In this document: one piece after another, positions 1-8,339 of the stretch
Layout of the letters: every line of letters starts with the position of its first letter
Position numbering within the stretch: the first letter of the stretch is position 1
From: JBOGWA01 sp050693155
Lineage (GTDB): Bacteria > Actinomycetota > UBA4738 > CALAEC01
Assembly: GCA_050693155.1 (NCBI GenBank)
Contig: JBOGWA010000146.1
Span: 12,298-76,297 of the forward strand
Length of the DNA: 64,000 bases
Direction of reading: 5' to 3'
The notes under the pieces: generated by a model
What the model was told of the DNA's origin: nothing
Databases searched by the model: none
What the model saw: only the letters and a program-made list of their open reading frames with translations
Translations under genes and position numbers: made by a program

Positions 1-425
1 ACACCGAGCGCGGCGCTCGAGCAGCTCGTTCCGATGACCGCGACGATGTCCGGGTCGGCAGCCAGCTTCGTTGCGCCGGCCTGTCCGCCTTCGGCGGAGC
101 AGCCGTCGTCCTCGTTGACCTGCTCGACCTCGCGGCCCGCGACAAGTCCGCCGGTTGCGTCGAGCGTCCCGTCTCGGTTGTCGATCGCGAGCGTGGCGCC
201 GTTGACGCTGTCCTGGCCGAGCGTGGCCGTGTCACCCGAGATCGCCAGGAGCGTACCGAGCTTGATCGGCTCTCCCGGCCCGTACTCGGCACAACCGAAC
301 TCGTCCGCGGCACAGGCTTCGGCGGCGCCGCCGCCTCCACCTTCGCCGTCGCCGCCGCAAGCCGCGGCAACCAGCGCCAGACCGGCTACCGCGGCGACCA
401 GTATCAGCCACCTTGGCTTCTTCAT
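1..425 (-). CDS. Branched-chain amino-acid-type ABC transporter substrate-binding lipoprotein (3' end outside window)
   Basis: The first 141 codons of a periplasmic-binding-protein-type solute receptor are visible; the rest lies beyond base 1. The ATG at 425 follows a strong AAGGAGG ribosome site. The product begins with a basic stretch and a hydrophobic signal segment ending in the lipobox LVAAAC, so it should be lipid-anchored outside the membrane. After a Gly-rich linker come family patterns: IKLGTLLAISGDTATLG, then NGATLAIDNRDG, then a VIGTSCSSAALG segment, as in type I (Leu/Ile/Val) receptors. Known members deliver amino acids, amides or urea to an ABC permease; the ligand cannot be read here. 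No permease gene is in view. Upstream is a leader rich in inverted repeats. Confidence 0.88.
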   Translation of the reverse strand, partial: MKKPRWLILVAAVAGLALVAAACGGDGEGGGGGAAEACAADEFGCAEYGPGEPIKLGTLLAISGDTATLGQDSVNGATLAIDNRDGTLDATGGLVAGREVEQVNEDDGCSAEGGQAGATKLAADPDIVAVIGTSCSSAALG

Positions 426-457
426 CCAACCTCCTTGGGTCCTTCGATGAGTACCTA

Positions 458-518
458 TCTCGATTTCGAGACAGGGTCGATCCCTGCGACACCCCCCCTT
501 TCCTCTACCTCAGGAAAG
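458..518 (-). other. Leader of the binding-protein gene with three consecutive inverted repeats
   Basis: Between the response-regulator stop (591) and the lipoprotein start (425) lie three perfect inverted repeats in a row: 458-471 (6-bp arms, 2-nt centre), 472-486 (CAGGG-N5-CCCTG) and 498-518 (CTTTCCT-N7-AGGAAAG). On the minus strand they would form successive hairpins just before the AAGGAGG site. No known riboswitch class was recognised. They may be regulatory, or act as terminator and stabiliser of the upstream transcript. Confidence 0.45.
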
Positions 519-590
519 CTGCCTCCAAGCAACTTCTGCATCAGATAAACACAGAACACGCCAGAGTGACAACCCGGCTCCCCCGCACTG

Positions 591-1178
591 TCAAGCATCG
601 AGATTGCCGCCGATGACCCGCCGAGCAACGTCGCTCATGGGCAATCGCTCGTCCATCGCGGTCTTCTGGATGAAGCGAAAGGCGTCGGCCTCCTTCATAC
701 CGTGCTTGTCCATCAGCATGCCTTTCGCACGATCCACGAGCTTGCGCGTTTCCAGCCGCTCCTCGAGGTCGGCAACCTCCTGCTCGAGCGCGACCGTCTC
801 CTGGTGCCTCGCGACGGCCAGCTCGATTGCCGGGACGACGTCCCCCTTCTGAAAGGGCTTCACGAGATAGCCCATCGCGCCGGCCTGTTTCGCCCGCTCC
901 ACGAGCTCGCGCTGGCTGAACGCAGTCAGCACGAGAACGGGAGCGATTCGTCTCTCGGCGATCCGCTCTGCCGCGGTCAGCCCGTCGAGGCCCGGCATCT
1001 TGATGTCCAGGACGACGAGGTCCGGCGCCAGCTCTTCGGCCATCCGAACAGCGGATTGGCCGTCGCCCGCCTCCCCGACGACTTCGTACCCCTCCTCCTC
1101 CAGCATCTCCTTCAGATCCAGGCGGATGAGGGCCTCGTCTTCCGCCAGGAGGACCCGGAGCTTCTTGCGCGGCGCCAT
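591..1178 (-). CDS. ANTAR-domain response regulator (putative transcription antiterminator)
   Basis: This 195-residue protein has an N-terminal receiver domain (about 6-122) with acidic pocket E13-D14, phospho-acceptor D58, T85 and K107, all expected for an active receiver. A short coiled coil (about 125-145) leads to a C-terminal ANTAR domain (about 145-192, with AKGMLMDKHG and a conserved ALA-type helix). ANTAR proteins bind paired hairpins in nascent RNA and prevent termination. The start at 1178 gives the exact receiver N terminus, and the stop of the upstream coiled-coil gene lies one base before it, so the two are translationally coupled. No histidine kinase is visible nearby. The downstream binding-protein gene, whose leader contains hairpins, is a possible target by inference only. 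Confidence 0.9.
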   Translation of the reverse strand: MAPRKKLRVLLAEDEALIRLDLKEMLEEEGYEVVGEAGDGQSAVRMAEELAPDLVVLDIKMPGLDGLTAAERIAERRIAPVLVLTAFSQRELVERAKQAGAMGYLVKPFQKGDVVPAIELAVARHQETVALEQEVADLEERLETRKLVDRAKGMLMDKHGMKEADAFRFIQKTAMDERLPMSDVARRVIGGNLDA

Positions 1179-1179
1179 C

Positions 1180-1479
1180 TCAAGAAGCAACGGTTGGCCG
1201 GCTCGAGATGGCGCGCTCGAGACGGCGACGCTCGTCACGAAGCTCGCCGAGCTTCTGCTCGAGTCGCAGCACCCCCTCCTCGACGCCGCGATAGGCATCG
1301 AAGGTCCGCTGGTGGTCGCGGTCGGCCACGGGCGTCTCGGCCACGAGCAGGCGAAGCCTGGACTCTTCGAGCGCCTCCTCGTGGACCGCGAGTTGCTCGC
1401 GGAGCTGCGTGAGCTCCGTTGCGAGCGCGCAAACCTCTCGGTCGACGGAGGCGAGGCGGCGGGTGAAGTGGCTGGTCAT
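1180..1479 (-). CDS. Small coiled-coil protein coupled to the ANTAR regulator
   Basis: A 99-residue soluble protein composed almost entirely of charged, heptad-like helix (for example TELTQLREQLAVHEEALEES), with no signal peptide or membrane segment. Its TGA stop ends one base before the ATG of the response regulator, so the two should be made together. I do not recognise a family. The arrangement suggests it either partners or modulates the regulator. It lies downstream of tRNA-Leu on the same strand with a gap of about 55 bases. Confidence 0.6.
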   Translation of the reverse strand: MTSHFTRRLASVDREVCALATELTQLREQLAVHEEALEESRLRLLVAETPVADRDHQRTFDAYRGVEEGVLRLEQKLGELRDERRRLERAISSRPTVAS

Positions 1480-1533
1480 CTCGGTTTGGAGCGGGAGAGG
1501 GAGTCTATGGTGCGCACTTCACAGCCGCAACAG

Positions 1534-1616
1534 TGCCGGGGGCGAGAGTCGAACTCGCACGGGCCAAAGCCCAATGGATTTTGAATCCATCGCGTCTCCC
1601 ATTCCGCCACCCCGGC
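1534..1616 (-). tRNA. tRNA-Leu (anticodon CAA)
   Basis: On the minus strand an 83-nt class II tRNA can be folded: acceptor GCCGGGG pairs with CCCCGGC, discriminator A at 1534; the D arm closes with GCG/CGC; the anticodon stem ATGGA/TCCAT carries the loop TTCAAAA, giving anticodon CAA (reads UUG); the long variable arm is GGGC-TTTG-GCCC; the T arm is GCGAG-TTCGACT-CTCGC. The long variable arm and discriminator A fit tRNA-Leu. No CCA is encoded. A TAGACT -10 box lies just upstream. Confidence 0.96.
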
Positions 1617-1623
1617 CTTCGTC

Positions 1624-1629
1624 AGTCTA
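1624..1629 (-). promoter_or_regulatory. -10 element of the tRNA-Leu gene
   Basis: TAGACT on the minus strand ends seven bases before the first tRNA base, placing initiation at or next to the mature 5' end. No convincing -35 was seen 17 bases further upstream. Confidence 0.5.
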
Positions 1630-1674
1630 CGTCGCACTTTGCGGGCCCTCTCCGATGTGGTACGCATCTGAAGC

Positions 1675-2664
1675 ATGCGTGTAGCGGTCTGTGCGGACAT
1701 GGAGGGGCTCACCGGGATCGGCCGACACGAGCAGTGCTTCCCTGCCTGGCGTGACCACTACCGCCACGGTGTACGGATGCTCGTGGAGGACGTCCGTGCG
1801 GCGGTTGAAGCCGCGCTCGAAGCCGGAGCGAGCGACGCCCTGATCGCCGATTGGCACTACCTCGGGCGGAACATCCCGAGCGACGCTTTCCCCGACCTCC
1901 CCATCCGGCGTCTTTGGGATACCGGCCGGCCACTCGGCGGCGCCGCGGGCCTGGAGGGGGTGGATCTTGCGATCTTCGTGGGCGTTCACGCCGGCGCCGG
2001 GAACCCTCGGGGGTTCCTCTCCCATAGCTTCTGGGCAGGGATGTCGCTCCTTCTGAACGACGTTCCCCTCTCAGAGGGAGTCTTCCGCGGCCTTGCGGTG
2101 GGCGGCGGCGGCGTCGCTCTCGGGGTTCTCGCGGGAGATCAGCGAGCCGGCGAAGAGGCCGCAGGGCTGCTTCCCGGCGTCCGACATGTAGCCGTAAAGG
2201 CCGGCGTGTCCCGCACATCGGTGATCCTCCGTGCGCCGGACGACGCGCGTGAGGAGTTGAGGGAAGCCGTCCGGGCGGCCGTCTCGTCTCCGCCTCCTCC
2301 CCTCACCCACCCGTTCCCCACGACGGCCACGATCCGGTACGGGAGATCCCGATGGGCCGATCAGGCCGAGAAGGCTGCGGTCGGCGACCGAACCGGGCCC
2401 CGTGACCTCTCCGCTCGCCTGGGTTCGGTCCACGACCTGATTCCGTTCCTGGCACGAGGTTTGCTCGCAACCTCACTCGGCACGGGGCCGGCCCTCGAGA
2501 ATCGGCTTCTCCCACGCCGTCAGGGTGGGGCCGCGCGGGCGTGGAGCGCGTGCCTCAGGCCGGTGATCGCTCCGATCGAGCGTCGAGTGGTCCGTTCGAT
2601 ATTGGTCCGCGAGCCGGCAAATAAATACCCCCCGGTGGGAGTTCCCCACCCGCCTCGCGGCTAA
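1675..2664 (+). CDS. M55-family D-aminopeptidase (DppA-like)
   Basis: The 329-residue product keeps the metal-ligand set of the D-aminopeptidase DppA almost to the residue number: D8 and E10 in ADMEG, H61 in WHYLG, H105 in VGVHAG and E134 in SEG. DppA is a decameric zinc enzyme that removes N-terminal D-residues such as D-Ala; here the likely substrates are peptidoglycan-derived D-Ala peptides. The protein is longer than the usual 270-280 residues, with extra C-terminal sequence of no recognised family. There is no signal peptide, so it should be cytoplasmic. Its TAA stop overlaps the stop of the convergent gene by four bases. No dpp transporter is adjacent. Confidence 0.85.
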   Translation: MRVAVCADMEGLTGIGRHEQCFPAWRDHYRHGVRMLVEDVRAAVEAALEAGASDALIADWHYLGRNIPSDAFPDLPIRRLWDTGRPLGGAAGLEGVDLAIFVGVHAGAGNPRGFLSHSFWAGMSLLLNDVPLSEGVFRGLAVGGGGVALGVLAGDQRAGEEAAGLLPGVRHVAVKAGVSRTSVILRAPDDAREELREAVRAAVSSPPPPLTHPFPTTATIRYGRSRWADQAEKAAVGDRTGPRDLSARLGSVHDLIPFLARGLLATSLGTGPALENRLLPRRQGGAARAWSACLRPVIAPIERRVVRSILVREPANKYPPVGVPHPPRG

Positions 2665-3329
2665 CTCAGGGAGCGATCCTCTCCGGTGGGTGGCGATGAA
2701 CCCGGCTGCTCCGTAAGAGGGTCCTCTTTAGGAGGCTCCTCTTTTCCCGCCGACGGTGGTTCGTCGAGAGATGGCAGCGGCGGGGGTAGCGGAGCCGGCG
2801 CCGACCGCTCGCCCCCAGGGGAGATGAGCGTCCACGCGCCCCCGGCAAGCGCAACGGCGGCCCCGCCGATCACCAGGTAGAGCCCGATCCCGGGGCTGAT
2901 GCTGACGAAGGCGCGTAGCTGCTCGAGCACGACCTCCAAATTGACCGATGCGTTCTGCGACGCGAACTGCTCGGCGATCCCGCGCAGTCCTTGGTCCTCG
3001 ATGTCGACGAGATCCACCGCGGCTCCCCACACGGTGAATCCGGCCGCCACCACCATCAGCACGCCCAGGACCCGCCGGGCCACCATCGATCGGAGGAGCC
3101 AGCTCATCACCGCGAGGCCTGCCACCACGACTCCGATGATGAGAAAAACCTTCCCATCGCTCGTGTCCAGCCCGCTCACCACCTCACGCTGAGCGGGAAG
3201 TCCGGCCTCGGCAAGCTCAACGTCCACCGTTGCCCAACGCAGCACCGACCCCGCAGCCGCGACCAGGCCTCCGATCAAAGCCAACACGAACGCGAACGTG
3301 GGTTTCTTCGTCGTTAGCGCCTCAGCCAT
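2661..3329 (-). CDS. Four-helix membrane protein with Pro-rich tail (paralogue of the gene at 3375)
   Basis: This 222-residue protein has four hydrophobic helices (about 10-31, 65-84, 92-113 and 150-171) and a C-terminal cytoplasmic-type tail rich in Pro, Glu and Ser. After helix 1 it carries GLDTSDGKVFLIIG, closely matching GLDTDDGKLFLVGG in the neighbouring paralogue, and both share GIGLY at the start of helix 4. The start at 3329 was chosen because it leaves a short polar N terminus; a further in-frame ATG lies 11 codons upstream. The family is not recognised and no function is proposed. Its stop overlaps the stop of the convergent peptidase gene. Confidence 0.7.
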   Translation of the reverse strand: MAEALTTKKPTFAFVLALIGGLVAAAGSVLRWATVDVELAEAGLPAQREVVSGLDTSDGKVFLIIGVVVAGLAVMSWLLRSMVARRVLGVLMVVAAGFTVWGAAVDLVDIEDQGLRGIAEQFASQNASVNLEVVLEQLRAFVSISPGIGLYLVIGGAAVALAGGAWTLISPGGERSAPAPLPPPLPSLDEPPSAGKEEPPKEDPLTEQPGSSPPTGEDRSLS

Positions 3330-3374
3330 TTCTCTTCGCTCCCCGATTTCCTCGACGCCCAAACCTCCCGGCCC

Positions 3375-3983
3375 CTAGGGCCACGGATCGACGATGGGGG
3401 GTGCGGTCTCTTCCGAAGCGACGGACCTGGCTGCCTCCGCACTCTGCCCCGCGTCGGGCACAAGTGGCGCCGTCGCCGCCGAACTCGCAGGAGGAGGTGG
3501 GGGCGGTGGTTCCATTCGGTCCCGCGCCGGAAGCCGCCCGAAGAGGATTTGTATCGCCCCGATCGTTGCCACCCCTGCTCCGACGAGCACGATGTAGAGC
3601 CCGATTCCGGCCGTCACGGAGACGTCCGAGGCCAGGGTCTCGGGGATGTCGTCTTCCAGCGTGGTGAGGTCGAACACGACGGCAACCACCATCAAGGCGG
3701 CCGCAAGCGTGGCGATCCCTCCAAAGATTCGACGCATCGTTGGGGAGTGGCCGATCCAGACGATCGCCGCGATGATCAAAAGAACGATTCCGCCGACGAG
3801 AAACAGCTTTCCATCGTCGGTGTCGAGCCCGTTGATCCCGATCGAGCCGAATCCCGTGATGTCCGCGGTCGCGAACGTGAGGATTGACCCCACGACGAGA
3901 AGCAGCCCTCCGGCGGCGAGGGCGCCGAGCGTGGTGACCACCGACATCTGCTTTCGGTCAAGACTCCGGGGCGTCGCCGACAT
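3375..3983 (-). CDS. Four-helix membrane protein with Pro-rich tail (paralogue of the gene at 2661)
   Basis: A 202-residue membrane protein with four predicted helices (about 15-37, 58-78, 86-108 and 125-147), separated by a short loop holding GLDTDDGKLF, and a C-terminal tail starting with a run of eight prolines. Order, loop motif and helix-4 motif match the gene immediately downstream, so the two are a tandem duplication whose tails have diverged. It is followed by that paralogue and preceded by dnaE on the same strand. No catalytic motif is visible and the function is unknown. Confidence 0.72.
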   Translation of the reverse strand: MSATPRSLDRKQMSVVTTLGALAAGGLLLVVGSILTFATADITGFGSIGINGLDTDDGKLFLVGGIVLLIIAAIVWIGHSPTMRRIFGGIATLAAALMVVAVVFDLTTLEDDIPETLASDVSVTAGIGLYIVLVGAGVATIGAIQILFGRLPARDRMEPPPPPPPASSAATAPLVPDAGQSAEAARSVASEETAPPIVDPWP

Positions 3984-4008
3984 CTCTCCCCCCTGTTGGG
4001 CCGCGTTC

Positions 4009-7000
4009 CTACCCTACCGTAGGGGTAACCCCTCCCACCACCGGCGACGCTTCTCCGGCGCCTCCCTCTCCGCTGTTGGCCGGACCGTCGCCCGTGACGG
4101 TGGCCCCTCTCCCGAGAAGCATTCGGAGCTCCGACATGAGGGCGCCGGAGCCGTCCACGCGGTAGCCCTGACCCAGCCGGAGCGTCGTGGGCGCTTCCGA
4201 GACGAGCCGAAGCAGAACTTCGCGTGATCCGGGATGGCCCGCCAAGACCTCCTTCAGCCGTGCGAGGAACCCGTTCGTGCACCGGGAGGTCGACATCTCC
4301 AAGACGAGGGCTTCGGCGCGAAACTCGGCCACTCCTGGGTCCTCGTTCTCGGAGAGCGGGCGAACCTGGTTCGCGACGATCTGGAGCTCCCGTCCGCGCA
4401 GGTCCACCCGCCCCGTTACGAGCACGATCCGGTCGGCCTCGATGAGCTCGGGCGACCGCTCCAGCACCGACGGAAAGGCGACAACCTGCACGCTACCGGC
4501 GAGATCCTCGAGTTGAAAGAGCGCGTACGGATCTCCCTTCCGCGTGTAGCGGCGGGCGGCGGCAGTGATGATCCCGCCGACCGTGACGACATCGCCATCG
4601 CCACGGGCCGCGAGCTCGATGATCTCGAGGTCTGTCTGTTCTTCGAGCCGTTCCCTCACACCGAGGAGTGGATGATCGGTAACGTACTGACCGAGCATCG
4701 CCTTCTCGCGCGAAAGAAGCGCCGACTTCTCGAACTCCTCGCCGCCAAGCACCGATTCGTCGATCTCATGCCCGGCGAAGGCGCCCGCCCTCCCGAAGAG
4801 CGAGAACTGTCCGGCGGCCTCCGCTCTGCGGTCGGCCAGGATGGGCTGCGCGACTTTCTCATACGCCTCGAAAAGACCGCGCCTCGAGTAGCCGAGCGAA
4901 TCAAACGCCCCCGCGAGGATGAGGCTCTCGAGCACCTTCTTGTGCAGCACGCCCGCATCCACCTTTCGGCAGAAATCCGTGAACGAGGAGAAGGCGCCCT
5001 TCGTGCGGCGGGCATCGATGATCTGCGCGACGGCGCCCTCTCCCACGTTCCGAACCGCTGAAAGGCCGAACCGGATCGATCCCTCCGCTGGAGTGAAATC
5101 GACGTCGGAGCGGTTCACGTCCGGGGGAAGGACCTCGATGCCCATCACCCGACACTGATTCAGATAGAAGGGCTTGCGGTCCTTGGCGTCCTTGACGCTC
5201 GTGAGGAGCGCAGCCATGTACTCGAGGGGGGCGTGACGTTTCAGGTATGCGGTCTGATAGGCGACGAGCGCATACCCGCACGCGTGGGAGGCATTGAATC
5301 CGTAGTCGGCAAAGGGGACGATCAGGTCGAAGACGTCCTGCGCGAGCCGTTCGTCGTAGCCGCGATCCTTGGCGCCGGCCACGAAGGTCTCCCGATGCGG
5401 GATGAGCTTTTCCCGAATCTTCTTCCCCATCGCCTCGCGAAGGAGGTCGGCCTGCCCCATCGTGTACCCGCCCATCCTCACGGCGATCTCCATCACCTGT
5501 TCCTGATAGACGATGACGCCGTAGGTGTCCTTCAGGATCGGTTCCAGATCGGAGTGAGGGAACACTACGGGTCGGCGTCCGTGCTTTCGCTCGGCGTACT
5601 CGGTGTGCATGCCCGCGCTGAGCGGCCCGGGCCGGTAGAGCGCAACGAGCGCCATCAGGTCTTCAAACCGGGTCGGGGCAAGCTCCCGAATGAGCGAACG
5701 CATCCCCGAGCCTTCGAGCTGGAACACGCCGGTCGTATCGCCTCGGCGGAGCATGTCGTACGTCGGCTCGTCGTCGAGCGGGACCCGGTCGATGTCGACC
5801 GTCTCCCCGCGTTCGCGAAGAAGCCGAACCGTATCCTCGATGACCGAGAGAGTCCGAAGGCCGAGGAAATCCATCTTGAGAAGTCCGAGCTCCTCGACGT
5901 GGTGCATGTCGAACTGCGTCACGATGCGCCGGGAGTCGTCTCGTGAGTCTTTTCCAAGCTTGAGGGGGAGGTAGGTCACCAGCGGCGCATCGCCGATCAC
6001 GACGCCGGCCGCATGGACGGAGTCCTCTCGCCGCAGCCCCTCCAGGGCTCGAGCGGTGTCGATGATCTCCTTTCCCTCGGGCTCCTTTTCGTAGGCGTCC
6101 TTCAGCTCGCGGGAGTGTTCCAGGGCCCGGCTGATGGGATGCTCCCGCCCGAGAATCGCCGGCGGGAACATCTTTGCGAGCCGGTCTCCGACCGACGCCG
6201 GATACCCAAGCACCCGAGCCGCATCCCGGATGCCTTGCTTTCCCTTGATCGTCTGGAACGTGACGATCTGGGCCACGTGGTCCTCGCCGTACCGGTCGCG
6301 AACGTACTCGATGACCTCGTCACGGCGACGCTCGTCGAAGTCCATGTCGATGTCCGGCGGCTTCTTTCGCTCCGGATTGAGGAAGCGCTCGAAGATCAAT
6401 CCGTAGCGAAGCGGATCGATATCGGTGATCCTGAGGCAGTACGCCGCCACGGACCCCGCGGCCGATCCCCGCCCCGGTCCGACACGGATCCCTCGCTCCC
6501 TTGCGAATCGAATGAGATCCCACACGATGAGGAAGTAGGCGGAGAACCCCATCGATCGGATCACGTCGAGCTCCCGCTCGAGCCGTGTTCGCAGCTCTGC
6601 GCTCAACTCGCCGTACCGCTCCTCCGCTCCCCGCAGCGCCAGTTCCCTCAGGTAGGAGTCGAGGTCGAAGCCCTCGGGCGGAACGAATCGCGGCAGGTGC
6701 GATTCGCCCAGCGTGATCTCGAGGTCGCATCGCTCCGCGATCTCGAGCGTGGCGTCGCAAGCCTCGGGGAACTCCGCGAAGACCGTCCGCATCTCCTCGG
6801 CCGACTTCACGTAGAACTCCTCGGTATCGAATTTGAGCCGATCCGTATCCGCCAGAACCTTGCCGGGCTGCTGGATGCACAGGAGCACGTCGTGGGCACG
6901 CGCGTCCTGTTTTCGCGTGTAGTGCGTGTCGTTCGTGGCCACGAGCCTGAGGCCCAAGCCCTGCGCGAGACGCGTGAGACCCGGAAGCACCGTTCGCTGG

Positions 7001-7566
7001 TCTGGCAGCCCGTGGTCCTGAATCTCGACGAAGAACGCGTCGGGCTCGAAGATGTCTCGGAAGGCGGAGGCGGCCTCGACCGCCTTCTTCTCCTGACCGG
7101 CGATGAGCAGCCGGCAGACCTCGCCGGCCAGGCATCCCGACAGGCCGATCAGGCCCCGGGAGTGCTCCGAGAGGAGGTCACGGTCGATTCTCGGCCGGTG
7201 GTAGAAGCCTTCGATATGCGCGGCGCTCGTTAGACGAAGCAGATTCCGATAGCCCTCATTGTTTCGGGCGAGGAGGGTGAGGTGGCGGTACTTCTCCTCG
7301 TTCTCGCCGGGCGCACGGTCGAACCGGGACCCCGGAGCAACGTAGGCCTCCATGCCGACGATCGGCCTGACCCCACGCTCGCGGCCGGCCTTGTAGAAGT
7401 CGAGTGCGCCGAACATGGCCCCGTGGTCCGTCAGCCCGAGTGCAGGCATCCCCAGACGGGCCACCGTTTCGAAGAGATCATCGACGCGGGAGAAGCCGTC
7501 CAGGAGTGAGAACTCGCTGTGCGTGTGCAGATGAACGAAACCGGATCCCATAACCGGTTGCGACAC
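4009..7566 (-). CDS. dnaE: DNA polymerase III alpha subunit (replicative)
   Basis: The 1185-residue protein has the full DnaE layout. The PHP domain (about 9-290) keeps all expected metal residues: H14, H16, D23, H48, E73, H95, C145, D213 and H215. That set is associated with an active proofreading exonuclease in DnaE1 of mycobacteria. The polymerase core has GPGRGSAAGS (363-372) and the catalytic pair D405 and D407 in PDIDMDF. A helix-hairpin-helix region and a C-terminal OB fold follow. This is the chromosomal replicase; the second, error-prone copy in this window (43293-46829) differs in its PHP motif. The GTG at 7566 is used here; ATG at 7551 is an alternative. A promoter and an 18-bp inverted repeat lie just upstream. 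Confidence 0.97.
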   Translation of the reverse strand: MSQPVMGSGFVHLHTHSEFSLLDGFSRVDDLFETVARLGMPALGLTDHGAMFGALDFYKAGRERGVRPIVGMEAYVAPGSRFDRAPGENEEKYRHLTLLARNNEGYRNLLRLTSAAHIEGFYHRPRIDRDLLSEHSRGLIGLSGCLAGEVCRLLIAGQEKKAVEAASAFRDIFEPDAFFVEIQDHGLPDQRTVLPGLTRLAQGLGLRLVATNDTHYTRKQDARAHDVLLCIQQPGKVLADTDRLKFDTEEFYVKSAEEMRTVFAEFPEACDATLEIAERCDLEITLGESHLPRFVPPEGFDLDSYLRELALRGAEERYGELSAELRTRLERELDVIRSMGFSAYFLIVWDLIRFARERGIRVGPGRGSAAGSVAAYCLRITDIDPLRYGLIFERFLNPERKKPPDIDMDFDERRRDEVIEYVRDRYGEDHVAQIVTFQTIKGKQGIRDAARVLGYPASVGDRLAKMFPPAILGREHPISRALEHSRELKDAYEKEPEGKEIIDTARALEGLRREDSVHAAGVVIGDAPLVTYLPLKLGKDSRDDSRRIVTQFDMHHVEELGLLKMDFLGLRTLSVIEDTVRLLRERGETVDIDRVPLDDEPTYDMLRRGDTTGVFQLEGSGMRSLIRELAPTRFEDLMALVALYRPGPLSAGMHTEYAERKHGRRPVVFPHSDLEPILKDTYGVIVYQEQVMEIAVRMGGYTMGQADLLREAMGKKIREKLIPHRETFVAGAKDRGYDERLAQDVFDLIVPFADYGFNASHACGYALVAYQTAYLKRHAPLEYMAALLTSVKDAKDRKPFYLNQCRVMGIEVLPPDVNRSDVDFTPAEGSIRFGLSAVRNVGEGAVAQIIDARRTKGAFSSFTDFCRKVDAGVLHKKVLESLILAGAFDSLGYSRRGLFEAYEKVAQPILADRRAEAAGQFSLFGRAGAFAGHEIDESVLGGEEFEKSALLSREKAMLGQYVTDHPLLGVRERLEEQTDLEIIELAARGDGDVVTVGGIITAAARRYTRKGDPYALFQLEDLAGSVQVVAFPSVLERSPELIEADRIVLVTGRVDLRGRELQIVANQVRPLSENEDPGVAEFRAEALVLEMSTSRCTNGFLARLKEVLAGHPGSREVLLRLVSEAPTTLRLGQGYRVDGSGALMSELRMLLGRGATVTGDGPANSGEGGAGEASPVVGGVTPTVG

Positions 7567-7594
7567 CCCCCTGAGGTGTGGAGAAGGTGTGGAA

Positions 7595-7612
7595 AATCAC
7601 ATGCCTGTGATT
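7595..7612. promoter_or_regulatory. 18-bp inverted repeat downstream of the dnaE promoter
   Basis: AATCACA-TGCC-TGTGATT is a perfect inverted repeat with 7-bp arms. It begins about five bases downstream of the predicted dnaE start point, a position suited to a repressor operator or an RNA hairpin in the 5' leader. It is not the CRP arrangement, where TGTGA comes first. Confidence 0.45.
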
Positions 7613-7620
7613 CCAGTCCG

Positions 7621-7649
7621 ACTCTATCCCCCGACCGCGCGTGTTGCAA
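7621..7649 (-). promoter_or_regulatory. Predicted dnaE promoter
   Basis: On the minus strand TTGCAA (7644-7649) is followed after exactly 17 bases by TAGAGT (7621-7626). Initiation is expected near 7615, about 50 bases before the dnaE start. This gives dnaE its own promoter inside the operon that starts at the DksA-like gene. Confidence 0.5.
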
Positions 7650-7664
7650 CCCGGGGGTCGCGGC

Positions 7665-8339
7665 TCAGTCGGGAGTGTTCTGCCGGAAAGCGCGGAAGGA
7701 GCCGACGATGTCCTGCGTCACGGGCAAGACGTCCTCAGGCGAGGCAGAAGCCTCCACGAATACGGTGATGCCGAAGTTCCGTTCCGGCCCCTGAACGATG
7801 ATCGCGAGGAAGCGGATCTCCACGTCGCGCGCGTTCACCCCATGCCCGCTGGCGACATACGCGCGGCGGCCCCCGATCTTCTCGTCCTCGACGGCAAGAA
7901 CCTCTCCGCTCTCGTAGGTCGACCGCGTCGCCTCCGCGAGGCGGAAGCCGGCGAAGCGAAGCGGTCCCTCGGGTCCCAGGCCGAACGAGATGATGATGTC
8001 GTTCGTCGGGTTCGTGAGCTTGACGGCCGTCCCCTTCTCCTCGAGCGTCCACTGCGGCGGGTACCGGAACGCGTAGCCGAACGTCTCGTTGACGTACCGT
8101 TTTTCGAGTCCCCCGAGCAAGGAGGCTTCGTCACCGGTGAGCCAAACCGAGAGGCCGATCGCGATTCCCGCCAGGGCCAAGATGCCCGCGACGAGCAGGG
8201 GCGCCGCCAACGAACGGCGCCGCCCGTGCCTCCGACCTCCCCGAGGTTCCGTAGCAGGGGCGTCTGCGACGCCGGGTTCCTCGCCCGCCGCCGTCACGCC
8301 TTGGTCGGCGCCCGTTCCTTCCGATTTCGTTTCGCTCAT
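7665..8339 (-). CDS. Membrane-anchored PsbP/LpqN-like protein
   Basis: A 224-residue protein with a long polar, charged N terminus, a single membrane helix (about 45-68) and an extracytoplasmic domain of about 150 residues. That domain begins YVNETFGYAFRYPPQWTLEE, a pattern typical of PsbP-like and related actinobacterial domains of unknown biochemical role. It also contains ISFGLGPEG and ends with a VTQDIVGSFRAF helix, as in that fold. It overlaps the upstream pseudouridine synthase stop by ATGA, so it is translationally coupled. The assignment rests on motif impression; no active-site residues are evident. Confidence 0.65.
   Translation of the reverse strand: MSETKSEGTGADQGVTAAGEEPGVADAPATEPRGGRRHGRRRSLAAPLLVAGILALAGIAIGLSVWLTGDEASLLGGLEKRYVNETFGYAFRYPPQWTLEEKGTAVKLTNPTNDIIISFGLGPEGPLRFAGFRLAEATRSTYESGEVLAVEDEKIGGRRAYVASGHGVNARDVEIRFLAIIVQGPERNFGITVFVEASASPEDVLPVTQDIVGSFRAFRQNTPD

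Noticed and set aside
6013..7233. A 400-codon open frame on the plus strand opposite dnaE
   Set aside because: It lies wholly antisense to conserved DnaE coding sequence, has no recognisable domain, and long antisense frames are common in high-GC DNA.
7595..7612. CRP/FNR-type binding site upstream of dnaE
   Set aside because: The half-sites are in the opposite order (TCACA first, TGTGA second) with a 4-base gap, so the CRP consensus is not met.
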